From positions 2,261,149 to 2,325,148 of the forward strand of contig NZ_KQ236688.1 of the NCBI RefSeq assembly GCF_001183545.1: 64,000 bases of DNA. The letters run 5' to 3'. Positions 35,832 through 45,568 of the stretch are shown one piece after another; within the stretch, counting starts at the first letter, position 1; each line of letters begins with the position of its first letter. Source of the DNA: Cellvibrio sp. pealriver (lineage in GTDB: Bacteria; Pseudomonadota; Gammaproteobacteria; Pseudomonadales; Cellvibrionaceae). The position numbers were made by a program, and so were the translations under genes. A model generated the notes under the pieces. It was given only the letters and a program-made list of their open reading frames with translations. It was not told the origin of the DNA and searched no databases.

Positions 35832-37151
35832 ATGAACAATTCAATAGCCAGTATGCCCACGAGCAAGCAACTGTCGCAGCCTGCCAACGCCTTGGGCGCA
35901 GACGCTGGCCGCGAGCAGTTATGGGTGACAGGTGTATTGCTTGCCGCAGTGGTTTATCAGGCCGTGCTATGCCTGATGAATACGGTTGGACTGCACACCT
36001 CAGTGGCGATTGTCGGGCTGACCGAAGTGTTGATCATGCTTGCCTGCGTGCCCCTGTTGATGCGCCGGTTACTGCCGGGGCTCATCATGATCGCACTCCT
36101 GGCCGGCGCTTATTTTTGTATTGCCGCACTGGCCAGCGGCTGGCTCAACCCGAAAACCTTCCGCGACCTGATTATCCCCCTGTGCTTCTTCTGGTTTGGC
36201 TGCAACATCGGCCGCCCCGAAGTGATCGACCGCGCGCTGCCGCCCATTATTCTGGTGGTGATCGCATTAGGGCTTTTTGAGCTGCTGATGCTCGATACCT
36301 ATACCCGCTATTTCGATATTTTCAGCTACTACGTCAGCACCGGTAACCTTGCACCGATCACCGATTACGTACGCGATAGTAAATTGCAGCTCAATGGTAC
36401 CCGCCCCGAAGGAATTGGCCGCACCTTGTTACCCGGATTGCTGGGCAACCACCGCGTATCGTCAGTATTTCTGGAGCCGGTATCGCTAGGGAATTTCGCC
36501 ACCATTGTTGCGGCATGGGGCTTCAGCCGCGATGGAAAAAAGTGGCGCGAATCGGTCTTTTTTGTGGGCTCTGCAATAGTGATGATTATCCTGTGCGATT
36601 CCCGCTTCGCTCTTCTGCTATTGCCACTGATGCTCGCAACGCGTTTGCTGCTGCGAGGCTCCCTGCTCAACCTTTGTGTGCTCGCACCATTTGTGGCTGC
36701 CGCTATGGTGTTGTTGGTTGGCGCAACCAGCGAACACCATGGCGATGATCTTATGGGCCGCTTGACCGTGAGTGGATTGTCGCTGTTGGAGTTTGATACT
36801 GACCTGCTGTTTGCTTTTGCCATACCGCCCTATTTTGGTGATATGGGTTACGCCTATGTCATAGCGGGTTTCGGGTTGCCCGTGTGTTTGTTGCTGTGGC
36901 TCAGCCTGTGGTTACAACCGTTGCCGGATGAACGCAGCCGTCGTTTCCGCGCGCTTGCCTCGCTTTATATGGCACTGATTTTAGGTGTTAGCGGAACATC
37001 GCTTTTTGCATTCAAAACCTCGGCACTGCTGTGGTGCATGCTCGGTTGTATGGTGCAAAACCCAGCACCGCGCCGCACCAGCACTGCTACCAGCACAAGT
37101 ACTCTTTCCACCGCTCCCGCAGCCCCTACTTTTTTGCATACCAGGAGGTAG
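35832..37151 (+). CDS. Membrane polysaccharide polymerase-like protein (Wzy/GumE/VpsF-like)
   Basis: The 439-residue protein has about 10-11 transmembrane helices and one larger periplasmic loop (~175-215; NLAPITDYVRDSKLQLNGTR with GIGRTLLPGLLGNHRVSSVF), the architecture of Wzy polymerases and related VpsF-type proteins. This is the only candidate polymerase in a locus that otherwise has export, flippase and glycosyltransferase genes. The call is by topology and context; the family is poorly conserved. It precedes the GT4 gene by 3 bp. Confidence 0.65.
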   Translation: MNNSIASMPTSKQLSQPANALGADAGREQLWVTGVLLAAVVYQAVLCLMNTVGLHTSVAIVGLTEVLIMLACVPLLMRRLLPGLIMIALLAGAYFCIAALASGWLNPKTFRDLIIPLCFFWFGCNIGRPEVIDRALPPIILVVIALGLFELLMLDTYTRYFDIFSYYVSTGNLAPITDYVRDSKLQLNGTRPEGIGRTLLPGLLGNHRVSSVFLEPVSLGNFATIVAAWGFSRDGKKWRESVFFVGSAIVMIILCDSRFALLLLPLMLATRLLLRGSLLNLCVLAPFVAAAMVLLVGATSEHHGDDLMGRLTVSGLSLLEFDTDLLFAFAIPPYFGDMGYAYVIAGFGLPVCLLLWLSLWLQPLPDERSRRFRALASLYMALILGVSGTSLFAFKTSALLWCMLGCMVQNPAPRRTSTATSTSTLSTAPAAPTFLHTRR

Positions 37152-37154
37152 CCC

Positions 37155-38285
37155 ATGTCGATCAGCGTGACTCATGTGGTACGTCAATATTTGCCTTCAA
37201 TCGGCGGGATGGAAGAAGTGGTGCGCAATATCGCCCGCCACCAGTTGCGCTCCGGCCACAAGGCAACGCGCATCGTTACGCTCGACCGGTTATTCCGCAA
37301 CACCGATGAGCCACTGCCTGCGCAGGAGTCGATTGATGGCGTAGAGGTGATTCGGCTGCCCTACAAAGGCTCCAGCCGTTATCCACTCTGCCCTGCAGTA
37401 CTCAAACATCTGGGCGATAGCGATGTCATCCATGTCCATGGGGTGGACTTCTTTTACGATTTCCTCGCCGCCACCAAGTGGTTGCACAAACGTCCGTTGG
37501 TGCTCTCTACCCATGGCGGTTTTTTTCATACCGATTTTGCCTCGCGCGCCAAGCAGGCCTATTTCAAAACCATTACCCGTCTTTCATCCAATGCCTACAG
37601 CAAAGTGGTCGCCACCAGTGCTAACGATGGCCATCTGTTCAGCCAGATCATGGGGGAGCGCAAACTACAGGTCATTGAAAATGGGGTAGACATTGAAAAG
37701 TACGCCAATCAGGCCGCCAGTGCGTTGCAGCCCAGCATTGTGTATTTCGGTCGCTGGTCAGTGAACAAAGGGTTGCTACCGGCACTTGAGCTGTTTGCCG
37801 CCCTGCACCGCAAAAACCCGCAATGGCGCTTCGCCATCGCCGGGCGCGAATACGACCACAGTGCGGAAGAACTGCTCCAGCACATTGAATGGTTGGGTTT
37901 GAAAGAGGCCGTACAGTTGGTTGCCAACCCCAGCGATGAAGAAATACGCCGCCTGATCCGGCAGGCCAGTTACTTCCTGTGTTTGTCTCGTCACGAGGGG
38001 TTTGGCATCGCCCCGATTGAAGCGATGAGCGCGGGGCTAACGCCCATACTGAGCGATATACCACCGTTCCGCCGGTTGGTTGAAGAATCCCGTCTTGGCT
38101 TTCTGACTCCATTGGATACAGCACCGACTGCCGCCGTAAACAACCTGCTCAGCCTGCATGAAGAAGGCGAAGACAGCTACCAGCTGCGCCGTGCAGAAGC
38201 GATGGATTTTGCGCGGCGCTACGCCTGGCCCGAGGTGGCTGACCGCTATCTGGAACTCTACCAACAGGTGAGACGGCGGCCATGA
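37155..38285 (+). CDS. Glycosyltransferase family 4 (GumH/AceC-like)
   Basis: The 376-residue cytoplasmic enzyme has a GT-B fold with the GT4 donor-binding motif HEGFGIAPIEAMSAGL (~278-293) and the N-terminal acceptor-side motif QYLPSIGGMEEVVRNIARH. It resembles GumH/AceC, which add alpha-mannose to the cellobiosyl lipid in xanthan and acetan assembly. With the GT70 and GT26 enzymes in the same operon this predicts a Man addition step. The exact sugar is inferred. The stop overlaps the GH5 start by 4 bp. Confidence 0.85.
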   Translation: MSISVTHVVRQYLPSIGGMEEVVRNIARHQLRSGHKATRIVTLDRLFRNTDEPLPAQESIDGVEVIRLPYKGSSRYPLCPAVLKHLGDSDVIHVHGVDFFYDFLAATKWLHKRPLVLSTHGGFFHTDFASRAKQAYFKTITRLSSNAYSKVVATSANDGHLFSQIMGERKLQVIENGVDIEKYANQAASALQPSIVYFGRWSVNKGLLPALELFAALHRKNPQWRFAIAGREYDHSAEELLQHIEWLGLKEAVQLVANPSDEEIRRLIRQASYFLCLSRHEGFGIAPIEAMSAGLTPILSDIPPFRRLVEESRLGFLTPLDTAPTAAVNNLLSLHEEGEDSYQLRRAEAMDFARRYAWPEVADRYLELYQQVRRRP

Positions 38286-39337
38286 GCAGGCTCCAGGCAT
38301 TGCTATTGAGCATCGTTTTGCCAGCACTGGCCTCTGGCACAAGCTGGGCGGGCTGCCTGGATAAAACCCGGCTCACCGGCGTGAATCTCGCGGGTGCCGA
38401 GTTCAATACCAAAAAACTGCCGGGCGTTGTGTTTAAGGATTACATCTATCCCAACAGCAAAGAGATCACCTACATCGCCGCCCAGGGTGCCAACATCATT
38501 CGCCTGCCGTTTCGCTGGGAACGCTTGCAACCAAGCCTTGGGGGCAGTTTTGATGCCGCTGAACTCAAGCGCATCCAAACTGTGGTAGAGCAGGCACAAC
38601 AGAATGATCTGTGCGTGCTGCTGGATGTCCATAACTACGCCAAATACTACGCAGATCCCATTACTACGCCGCAAGCGCAGGAGGCTTTTGTCCAGCTATG
38701 GGTACGGCTGGCAGAGCAATTGAACAACCCCGATTATGTTGCCTTGGGGCTGATGAATGAACCGGCGCATATCCCGCTGGCGACTTGGGCAGCATTGGCG
38801 AAACGCACGCTGGCGGCCTTGCGCGCGGCTGGCTCCACCCACTTGGTGATGGTCGGAGGTGGTAGCTGGAACGGATTACATAGCTGGTTTCATAAACACG
38901 ATGGGCTCTCTAACGCCGAAGCATTCGCAGGGCTGAAAGATCCACTCAAGCGCAGCGTGATTGAAGTACATCAATATGCCGACACCTACTACTCCGGTAT
39001 GGCGCAGGACTGCTATCCCCCCGACCACTTTAATGCGCGCTTTGAACGCATTGGCCAATGGGCACAGGAAAACGGGCTGACATTATTCCTTGGCGAATTT
39101 GGTATGGCGGCAACCGAAGGCTGCATGCAAACCCTGGAACGCTTTCTGCAGTTGATGAAAGGCAACGAGTGGAAAGGCTGGAGTTACTGGGCCGCCGGTA
39201 GTTGGTGGGGCACTTATCCCTTTGCACTCAACACCAACGCCGATACCCCATCGCCCCAGTGGGCACCATTGAAAAACCAGTTTTATCGCGGTGATGACCT
39301 GAGCCCGCCACAGGCTCCCGGTGAAGCACCGCAATGA
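38282..39337 (+). CDS. Secreted GH5 endoglucanase-like enzyme of the exopolysaccharide operon
   Basis: The 351-residue protein has a signal peptide (~1-23) and a GH5 (beta/alpha)8 barrel with acid/base E160 in GLMNEPAH and nucleophile E272 in FLGEFGMA, and NIIRLPFRWERLQ typical of cellulase-type GH5. It is translated with a 4-bp overlap from the GT4 gene inside the operon, so it is more likely to cut or trim the polymer made here than to degrade plant cellulose. A cellulose-like Glc-Glc backbone, predicted for this locus, would fit. Confidence 0.88.
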   Translation: MSRLQALLLSIVLPALASGTSWAGCLDKTRLTGVNLAGAEFNTKKLPGVVFKDYIYPNSKEITYIAAQGANIIRLPFRWERLQPSLGGSFDAAELKRIQTVVEQAQQNDLCVLLDVHNYAKYYADPITTPQAQEAFVQLWVRLAEQLNNPDYVALGLMNEPAHIPLATWAALAKRTLAALRAAGSTHLVMVGGGSWNGLHSWFHKHDGLSNAEAFAGLKDPLKRSVIEVHQYADTYYSGMAQDCYPPDHFNARFERIGQWAQENGLTLFLGEFGMAATEGCMQTLERFLQLMKGNEWKGWSYWAAGSWWGTYPFALNTNADTPSPQWAPLKNQFYRGDDLSPPQAPGEAPQ

Positions 39338-39380
39338 ATGTTCAAGATCACAGATACCGGGACACGTTAAGGAGTTATCT

Positions 39381-40526
39381 ATGAACCCAACCGAATCGAT
39401 GGCTGGCCATACCAAGCCCGTTTTTTTGGTGCTTTCCGCGCACGATTACCGTTCGCCGCGCCGCGCCAATATCCACTTTATAACCCGCGAGCTGGCCAAG
39501 CTGGGCACTACGCGCTTTTTCTCCCTGCGCTACAGCAAGTTGTCCCGCTACACCCACGATCCACGCCTGTCGCTTGATAGTGAAGCCAACAAAATAGGCG
39601 TTTTCCAGGGCGTGGAGTGTTACTTGTGGAAAACCTTGTACCACCCGTTCAACACCCGTCGCAGCTGGCTGCGGCCGATCGAAAACCTGATGTACGCGCT
39701 CTACAGCCGTGGCCGCAACCCGGTCTTGCGCCGCTGGATCAAAGAAGCTGACGTGATCTTGCTGGAAAGCGGGGTTGCGCCGATCTTCTTCGACTTGATT
39801 AAACGCCTCAACCCGAGCGCGAAAGTGCTGTACCGCGCATCCGATGCGCTCGATACCATCAATGTAGCCGACTATGTGAACGAAGCGTTTGCACAGGCCG
39901 CACCACAAATGGACACCATCGCCCTGCCCTCCAAAGCTCTGGCCGATGGCATTCCCAGCCGCCACAATCTGGCGTTTGTACCCCATGGAATCGACCACGC
40001 CGTTGCCGAGCAAGCCGACCCCTCGCCCTACCGTGAAGGCATACATGCAGTGTCGGTCGGCTCGATGTTGTTCGATCCGGAATTTTTTGTGCTGGCCTCG
40101 CGCCGTTTTCCGCACATTCACTTCCACATTATTGGCTGCGGCCAACCTGCCCATCCGGATTACGGCCCCAATGTGCATCTGTATGGCGAAATGCCGTTTG
40201 CCCAAACGCTGCCCTATATCAAACATGCGCAGTTGGGAATTGCGCCCTATTCCAGCGTCAACCTGCCGGTTTATCTGCGCGATACCTCCATGAAGCTGAT
40301 CCAGTATGCGTTTTTCGGCGTGCCCGCAATTTGCCCACATTTTATTGCTGCGGATTACACCAATCGCTTCGGCTATGACCTGGGTGATGCAGATTCCATC
40401 GCCGCGGCTATTGAGCGGGCATTGCACCCCACCCAACCGATACGCACCCAACCCGTGCTCAATTGGCAACAGGTCGCCGAGCGCATGCTCAGCCCACGCA
40501 CCTTCACCGATACGGAGATGGCGTGA
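39381..40526 (+). CDS. Glycosyltransferase family 70, GumK-like glucuronosyltransferase
   Basis: Starting at the ATG at 39381 (AAGGAG six bases before), the product has 381 residues. The N-terminal region follows GumK: LSAHDYRSPRRANIHFITRE, the RFFSLRYSKLSR segment, and GVECYLWKTLYHPFN. GumK adds beta-1,2-glucuronic acid to the mannose of the xanthan lipid-linked trisaccharide at the cytoplasmic face of the membrane. The extended frame to 39321 has no ribosome site. It sits 43 bp after the GH5 gene and overlaps the next gene by 1 bp (TGATG). Confidence 0.85.
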   Translation: MNPTESMAGHTKPVFLVLSAHDYRSPRRANIHFITRELAKLGTTRFFSLRYSKLSRYTHDPRLSLDSEANKIGVFQGVECYLWKTLYHPFNTRRSWLRPIENLMYALYSRGRNPVLRRWIKEADVILLESGVAPIFFDLIKRLNPSAKVLYRASDALDTINVADYVNEAFAQAAPQMDTIALPSKALADGIPSRHNLAFVPHGIDHAVAEQADPSPYREGIHAVSVGSMLFDPEFFVLASRRFPHIHFHIIGCGQPAHPDYGPNVHLYGEMPFAQTLPYIKHAQLGIAPYSSVNLPVYLRDTSMKLIQYAFFGVPAICPHFIAADYTNRFGYDLGDADSIAAAIERALHPTQPIRTQPVLNWQQVAERMLSPRTFTDTEMA

Positions 40527-41290
40527 TGAACACTGCACTCCATTACGACACAGGTAATGACCGTATCGCGCTGGGTGGCTTTAGCTTGCTGCGCACCACC
40601 GGCCCGCAACTAATGGAGAAGTTGCACAGAAGGCTGAATCAGGGCGAGCAGACCGCCTTGTTTTTTGCCAACACCAACTTCATTGTCCAATGCCAGGGGC
40701 TGCAAGCGGGTATGGTGAAAGACACACTTGTCATCAACGATGGTATAGGCGTGGATATCGCCACTTGGCTAGTACATCGCACCCGCTTTCCAGAGAATCT
40801 CAACGGCACCGATTTCACCCCAGCGTTTTTGCAATCCCTCGGGTCACAGGGGAAAGTCTTTCTGTTTGGCGGCAAACCAGGTGTTGCACAGCGCGCCGCA
40901 GACACCCTGCGCACCCAATTCGGGGTTACTGTAGTGGGCACCTGCGATGGTTACGGACAAGCGACCGATACCGACCAACTGGTTGAACAGATCAATGCCA
41001 GTGGTGCAAACGTCCTGTTGGTAGCGATGGGCAACCCTTTGCAAGAGCGCTGGATCCTGCAACAGCGCCATCGCCTGCAACCGACACTGCTGTTTGGTAT
41101 TGGCGCGCTGCTGGATTTTCTCGCAGGCGATAAAGCCCGCGCGCCCGAGTGGGTGAGGCGCTTCCGTTTGGAATGGTGCTACCGCTTGTGCCTTGAACCA
41201 GCGCGGCTGGCGCGTCGCTATACTCTGGACATTGGCCGCTTTCTCGCCCTTTGCCTGCGCACCGGCAAACGCCTTGATACTGGACACTGA
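40526..41290 (+). CDS. WecG/TagA/GumM-family glycosyltransferase (GT26)
   Basis: The 254-residue enzyme starts at the ATG sharing one base with the previous stop. GT26 hallmarks are visible: FANTNFIVQCQG, NDGIGVDIATWLVHR, FLFGGKPGVAQRAA, LVAMGNPLQERWI and FGIGALLDFLAGDKARAPEW. GumM-type members form the beta-1,4 glucosyl bond on Glc-PP-undecaprenol, and WecG/TagA members use ManNAc or related sugars. The GumK/GumH/GumD-like neighbours favour a GumM role. Confidence 0.88.
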   Translation: MNTALHYDTGNDRIALGGFSLLRTTGPQLMEKLHRRLNQGEQTALFFANTNFIVQCQGLQAGMVKDTLVINDGIGVDIATWLVHRTRFPENLNGTDFTPAFLQSLGSQGKVFLFGGKPGVAQRAADTLRTQFGVTVVGTCDGYGQATDTDQLVEQINASGANVLLVAMGNPLQERWILQQRHRLQPTLLFGIGALLDFLAGDKARAPEWVRRFRLEWCYRLCLEPARLARRYTLDIGRFLALCLRTGKRLDTGH

Positions 41291-41319
41291 TTAATGACGA
41301 TAGGCAGTTCAAAAACGCT

Positions 41320-42813
41320 ATGAGCCTGAAGAAGAGTTTTGGAAAAAGCACGCTATGGATGAGTGCAGCCGCAAGCGGTAACAGTGTTATCAGTTTTGTT
41401 ATTTTTATTATTCTCTCGCGCTTGCTCGCGCCCGAGGATATTGGTTTGGTTGCTTTTGCATTGATCGTGGTTGAACTGGGCAAAATCCTTGTCAACGCCG
41501 GTCTGCCGCAAGCGATAGTGCGCCACCCGGAATGGGACGAACATTACGCTGCAACCTGCTTTTATCTCAATTTATTGTTGGCGGCGCTGGTAACCGCAAT
41601 GGTGTTTTTTATTGCCGCACCGGTGATCGCGTACTACTACGACACGCGCGCAGAATTGTTGGTGCAAGTGCTCTGCATTATTTTCCTGCTGGAAGGTGTT
41701 AAAGCAGTACATGAAGGGAAACTCAAACGCGAATTTAATTTCCGCGCTATCGCATTTCGCACCGTTATCAGCAGTTTACTCGCAGGTTGTCTGGGTGTGT
41801 TTTTGGCATTTCAAGGTTACGGCGTATGGGCGCTGGTCGCACAACAATTACTGAGCCATGCCTTGATTACCCTGCTCACCATAATTAATGCACGGTGGAT
41901 GCCCGACTGGCATTTCTCTTTTGTTTATGCGCGCGCCCAACTCGGCTTTTCAACTCCGTTGGCACTGGCGCAAATGATCGGCAACCTTGCCAATGCGGTG
42001 TACGACATTTTGATTGGCGTGATATTGGGATCGGCAGCACTGGGATTTTTTCGTGTGGGCGGCCGGGCGCTGTTTATCCTTCAGGAAATTGTGATCAAGC
42101 CCTTCGAACAAACATTAATGCCTGCACTCGCCCGCTTGAATGCGCGCGATGCCCAAGCGGAAGCCACACTCAGGGTTATACGTGTAAGCGCCTACTTTAC
42201 CTTTCCGATTTTTTTTGGTGCCGCAGCCTTGGGACCTGAATTTATTGAACTCGCGTTCACAGCCAAATGGGCGCAAAGCGGCCAAATCATGACTTTTCTG
42301 GCGCTGGGGATAGCACCCATGGTGATTGGCTATCAGGTGAATGCAGCATTAGCTACCAGCGGTCATTCAAAACGGGTCATGCAGGTTACCAGCATCAATT
42401 TTGTTCTTAACTGCATACTCGGTGTACTTCTGGTGCCTTATGGGGTTGTCATAGCCGCTGCAGGGTTTGCACTGCGCAGCTATCTGGGTATCTTTTTTAA
42501 TATGTGGTTTTTCAAACACGCGTTTGGTGTCAGCGTTGGCCGCCAACTGGGCACGGTTGCCCCTACGTTTTTTGCAGCACTGATGATGTTCGCGGTTGTA
42601 CTTTGTATCAAATACCTTGTGCTGCCGGGCGATATGCATTTGGGGGTGCGAGTGTTGCTACTGGCTGGTGTGGGATGTGTGTCCTACACACTGATCATGT
42701 CCTGTATTTTCCGGCAGGAAACCAAACACTTCCTCGGTGAAAGCGCCGCTATGGCTCCAGCCAAAGCCAAACCGCTAATCGATAAACTCCAACGTCTACT
42801 GCGTTTGGCATGA
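41320..42813 (+). CDS. Oligosaccharide flippase (Wzx/GumJ-like, MATE/MOP superfamily)
   Basis: The 497-residue protein has ~14 predicted transmembrane helices and the start typical of polysaccharide_synt family flippases (SLKKSFGKSTLWMSAAASGN, VIFIILSRLLAPEDIGLVAF). It should move the lipid-linked repeat unit to the periplasmic face. It is the last plus-strand gene of the operon, converging with the beta-barrel gene with 57 bp between stops; no clear terminator hairpin was found there. Confidence 0.9.
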   Translation: MSLKKSFGKSTLWMSAAASGNSVISFVIFIILSRLLAPEDIGLVAFALIVVELGKILVNAGLPQAIVRHPEWDEHYAATCFYLNLLLAALVTAMVFFIAAPVIAYYYDTRAELLVQVLCIIFLLEGVKAVHEGKLKREFNFRAIAFRTVISSLLAGCLGVFLAFQGYGVWALVAQQLLSHALITLLTIINARWMPDWHFSFVYARAQLGFSTPLALAQMIGNLANAVYDILIGVILGSAALGFFRVGGRALFILQEIVIKPFEQTLMPALARLNARDAQAEATLRVIRVSAYFTFPIFFGAAALGPEFIELAFTAKWAQSGQIMTFLALGIAPMVIGYQVNAALATSGHSKRVMQVTSINFVLNCILGVLLVPYGVVIAAAGFALRSYLGIFFNMWFFKHAFGVSVGRQLGTVAPTFFAALMMFAVVLCIKYLVLPGDMHLGVRVLLLAGVGCVSYTLIMSCIFRQETKHFLGESAAMAPAKAKPLIDKLQRLLRLA

Positions 42814-42870
42814 TGGTGGTATCGATAGCTTGGTTAGACATCAGGCATCGATAAGCAATCAGATAATGGC

Positions 42871-44109
42871 TCAAAACGTGAAGCGAATACCGAGGCTTGC
42901 CAGCGCATAATCGTAATCGCGATATAACAACGGCGATTCACGATCAACCCACTGGCTATCCATACGGATTGCAAGGCTGTCCGAGAATTGATAAGTCAGC
43001 CGCAATGGGCTGATGGTGGTCAGCTGTTCGTCGCGTGCGGGGGTATCCAACCGCGCCACATACGTCAGGTCACTGTAGCTGGCATCCATGCTGAACAGCC
43101 ATTTTGCGGAGGGCTCCCAATTCAGCCCCAGTTTGCTGGTACGAATATCTGCCGGGGAATCAAAGGTTTCACCTATCGCCGGCTCATTCTGGCTATAGCT
43201 GAGTGCAAGTTTGAGTTTGTCGCTGATTGCCCAAGCCACATCAACTAACGCCAGAGTTCCTGTTCCTTCGTTGATATCACCTTCACGTTTGTAGCGCCCG
43301 GCCGTAAACCCCAATTGTGTTTTGCGCGTGAGAGCCCAAACCCCTTCCAGCTCTGCCTGGCGATATTCAAAATCCAGCACACCTGTACTGCCGTCAGGAT
43401 TGGTATACAGCGGCTGCAGATAAAGCCGTTCACCATCGCGCAGGCGCAGGCTCAGGGACGATTTATTCGCCGTGGTGTACGTGCTCTCGGCAAATAGCTC
43501 ATCTTCATCAAAATTCAGAAATTCACGCAGGTCATTGGAATGGGTTTGTTCAGCTTGCCGTGCGCCCAGCGCAAAACTGATATGGTTATTGGCAATTAAT
43601 GTGATTTGGCCTTGCAGGTTTTCGAGTGCGGTTATGTCCTTATCAGCAAATTCCAACCGGTCAACAAGATAAGCATCGCGCTTCCAGACGACGGAGGTTT
43701 TTATCCGCTGGCTCCAATCACTGCGCCAACTCGCCTGCCCTTCATAAAAATTCGCGTCCAAATCTTCGCGCTCGGCGTAATCATAACGGCTGCCGCTGGC
43801 AACTAAAGAGAAATCCTGTTTGCTTACACGCTGTTTAACATCAAGCGCAACATAACTATGGGTGTAGTGTTCAGAATCGGTATCCGCAGTGCGCGCAAAA
43901 TTACTATCCCAATATTCTTGCGCGCCTGCGGTTAGTGTTACGCGATCCGGTTTTAATCTTGCCTGATCCGGTGCAGCCAAACTGGCGCTGGCTGCACCCA
44001 ACAGCATCGATGCGACAATCATGTTTACCCTGTGTTGTTTAACACAGGTTTTCCCAATCCACATGGGTTTAACCAGCATTTGTTTAACAAACACTTGCTC
44101 AATAGGCAT
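42871..44109 (-). CDS. Outer-membrane beta-barrel-like protein (EpsL type)
   Basis: The 412-residue frame encodes a signal peptide and a series of amphipathic strands ending in a terminal aromatic (LASLGIRFTF), the signature of an outer-membrane barrel. EpsL-family proteins of this size occur in gum- and methanolan-type loci. The start is uncertain: the first ATG at 44109 overlaps the previous gene by 11 bp without a ribosome site; the ATG at 44064 gives a good basic signal-peptide start (MWIGKTCVKQHR); the ATG at 44022 has AGGG upstream but a weak n-region. It may be the outer-membrane secretion or surface-attachment partner of the polymer. Confidence 0.75.
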   Translation of the reverse strand: MPIEQVFVKQMLVKPMWIGKTCVKQHRVNMIVASMLLGAASASLAAPDQARLKPDRVTLTAGAQEYWDSNFARTADTDSEHYTHSYVALDVKQRVSKQDFSLVASGSRYDYAEREDLDANFYEGQASWRSDWSQRIKTSVVWKRDAYLVDRLEFADKDITALENLQGQITLIANNHISFALGARQAEQTHSNDLREFLNFDEDELFAESTYTTANKSSLSLRLRDGERLYLQPLYTNPDGSTGVLDFEYRQAELEGVWALTRKTQLGFTAGRYKREGDINEGTGTLALVDVAWAISDKLKLALSYSQNEPAIGETFDSPADIRTSKLGLNWEPSAKWLFSMDASYSDLTYVARLDTPARDEQLTTISPLRLTYQFSDSLAIRMDSQWVDRESPLLYRDYDYALASLGIRFTF

Positions 44110-45568
44110 TGGTATTTACGAATCCTTTAAAAATGGTTTTCCATAAAATTTTAATATCCAAAATAACCGACCAATTGCGGATGTATTCCAAATCATAAGC
44201 AATACGGCCAGACATTTTATCGAGCGTTTCAGTTTCACCGCGAAAGCCATTCACTTGCGCCAAACCGGTAATGCCAGGTTTTACTTTATGACGCAACATG
44301 TAACCTTTAATTTGCCCGCGATAATATTCGTTGTGCGCAACGGCGTGAGGGCGAGGCCCTACCAATGACATGCTACCGGAAATAACATTAAACAATTGTG
44401 GCAGTTCATCGAGCGAGGTGCGGCGTAAAAAATTTCCGTAGGGAGTAATACGCGGGTCAGAGCGTTTTGCTTGCGCAACATTTGCACCATCCTCGCACAC
44501 TGTCATGGAGCGAAATTTCCAGACTTTGATTTTTTCGCCACCCATACCGTAACGGGTTTGTTTGAAAAATATCGGCCCGGGCGATGTCAGTTTTACACCT
44601 GCAGCAATTATCAGCATGGGAATCGCCAACACCGATAAAATACCCAAGCCCAAGACCAAATCCTCCAGACGTTTAGCCCAGCTATTATCCACCAGAGGTG
44701 AATCATAAATGCTCAGCGCCGGAATACCTTGTAAGCAAGTCATGCGCGAATGCAACAAATCAAAATTGAACACATCGGGAATTACGTAAGGCGATACTGT
44801 GGTATCAGCAAGGCGATCAATTACGGTGCGCATGCGCAATTCGGCGCGCATCGGTAACGCAATAAAAACAAGATCCAACTTGCCATCGTGAGCATCCTGA
44901 TACAGTTGGTCCAATCCACCTTTAACATCGATATTGTTGCCCACAAGGCGGCGGCCAATGTCATTGTTTGATACGCGATCATCATAAAATCCCATGACCC
45001 GGTAACCTAACCACGGCATGTCGGACATCGAATTAATTAAACGCAAGCCCAAATCATTTGCACCCACAATTGCAACACGGCGCGGTTCTGTCGGCTTTGC
45101 ACGCAAACGAGCCAACACCAAGCGTCGGCCAATATGCATCCCCACCATTACCGCGGGAGTTGTTACCAACCAGGCAGCCATGGAAAGTAAACCGTAATTA
45201 ACAAAGGGATAAGCAGCGACCAGTGCCAGCACCAGAAATAATGCAGTAGCAAACCATGCCAAAAACAAACGCACCGCAAGATCGCGCATGGAATGGCCGC
45301 GCCACAAATAATAAACTTCATTACTCTCGGCAAAAAAACTGAACACAATGACAGCCGCTATGGCAAATGTGGTGTAAACATTATTCCAGTGCAACCCGGT
45401 CAATGAGAGACAGGCCCATAACATCAACACAATAATCGCACTGTCTATCGCGCGAAAAAGAGCCAGTATTTTGGAGTGATGGAAACGAACCACAGGAGGT
45501 TCATTTGACAAGTTGCTGACCGGACTCACGGGATTGACCGCAACACTTTCTACCGATAAATCGCTCAT
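44099..45568 (-). CDS. Undecaprenyl-phosphate glucose phosphotransferase (GumD/WcaJ-like)
   Basis: The 489-residue protein starts at the ATG at 45568, six bases after GGAGG. It has four or five N-terminal transmembrane helices, a CoA-binding-like central region (RRVAIVGANDLGLRLINSMS) and the C-terminal sugar-transferase domain (FFKQTRYGMGGEKIKVWKFR, RTSLDELPQLFNVISGSMSL, VGPRPHAVAHNEYYRG, HKVKPGITGLAQVNGFRGET). This initiates repeat-unit synthesis by placing a sugar phosphate, probably Glc-1-P, on undecaprenyl phosphate. It is on the minus strand, opposite to the rest of the locus, followed by the barrel gene with an 11-bp overlap. Confidence 0.92.
   Translation of the reverse strand: MSDLSVESVAVNPVSPVSNLSNEPPVVRFHHSKILALFRAIDSAIIVLMLWACLSLTGLHWNNVYTTFAIAAVIVFSFFAESNEVYYLWRGHSMRDLAVRLFLAWFATALFLVLALVAAYPFVNYGLLSMAAWLVTTPAVMVGMHIGRRLVLARLRAKPTEPRRVAIVGANDLGLRLINSMSDMPWLGYRVMGFYDDRVSNNDIGRRLVGNNIDVKGGLDQLYQDAHDGKLDLVFIALPMRAELRMRTVIDRLADTTVSPYVIPDVFNFDLLHSRMTCLQGIPALSIYDSPLVDNSWAKRLEDLVLGLGILSVLAIPMLIIAAGVKLTSPGPIFFKQTRYGMGGEKIKVWKFRSMTVCEDGANVAQAKRSDPRITPYGNFLRRTSLDELPQLFNVISGSMSLVGPRPHAVAHNEYYRGQIKGYMLRHKVKPGITGLAQVNGFRGETETLDKMSGRIAYDLEYIRNWSVILDIKILWKTIFKGFVNTNAY

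Noticed and set aside
39375..40538. A 387-codon open frame antisense to the GumK-like gene
   Set aside because: It mirrors the codon pattern of the real gene, has no domain and no ribosome site, and the plus-strand frame is a clear GT70.
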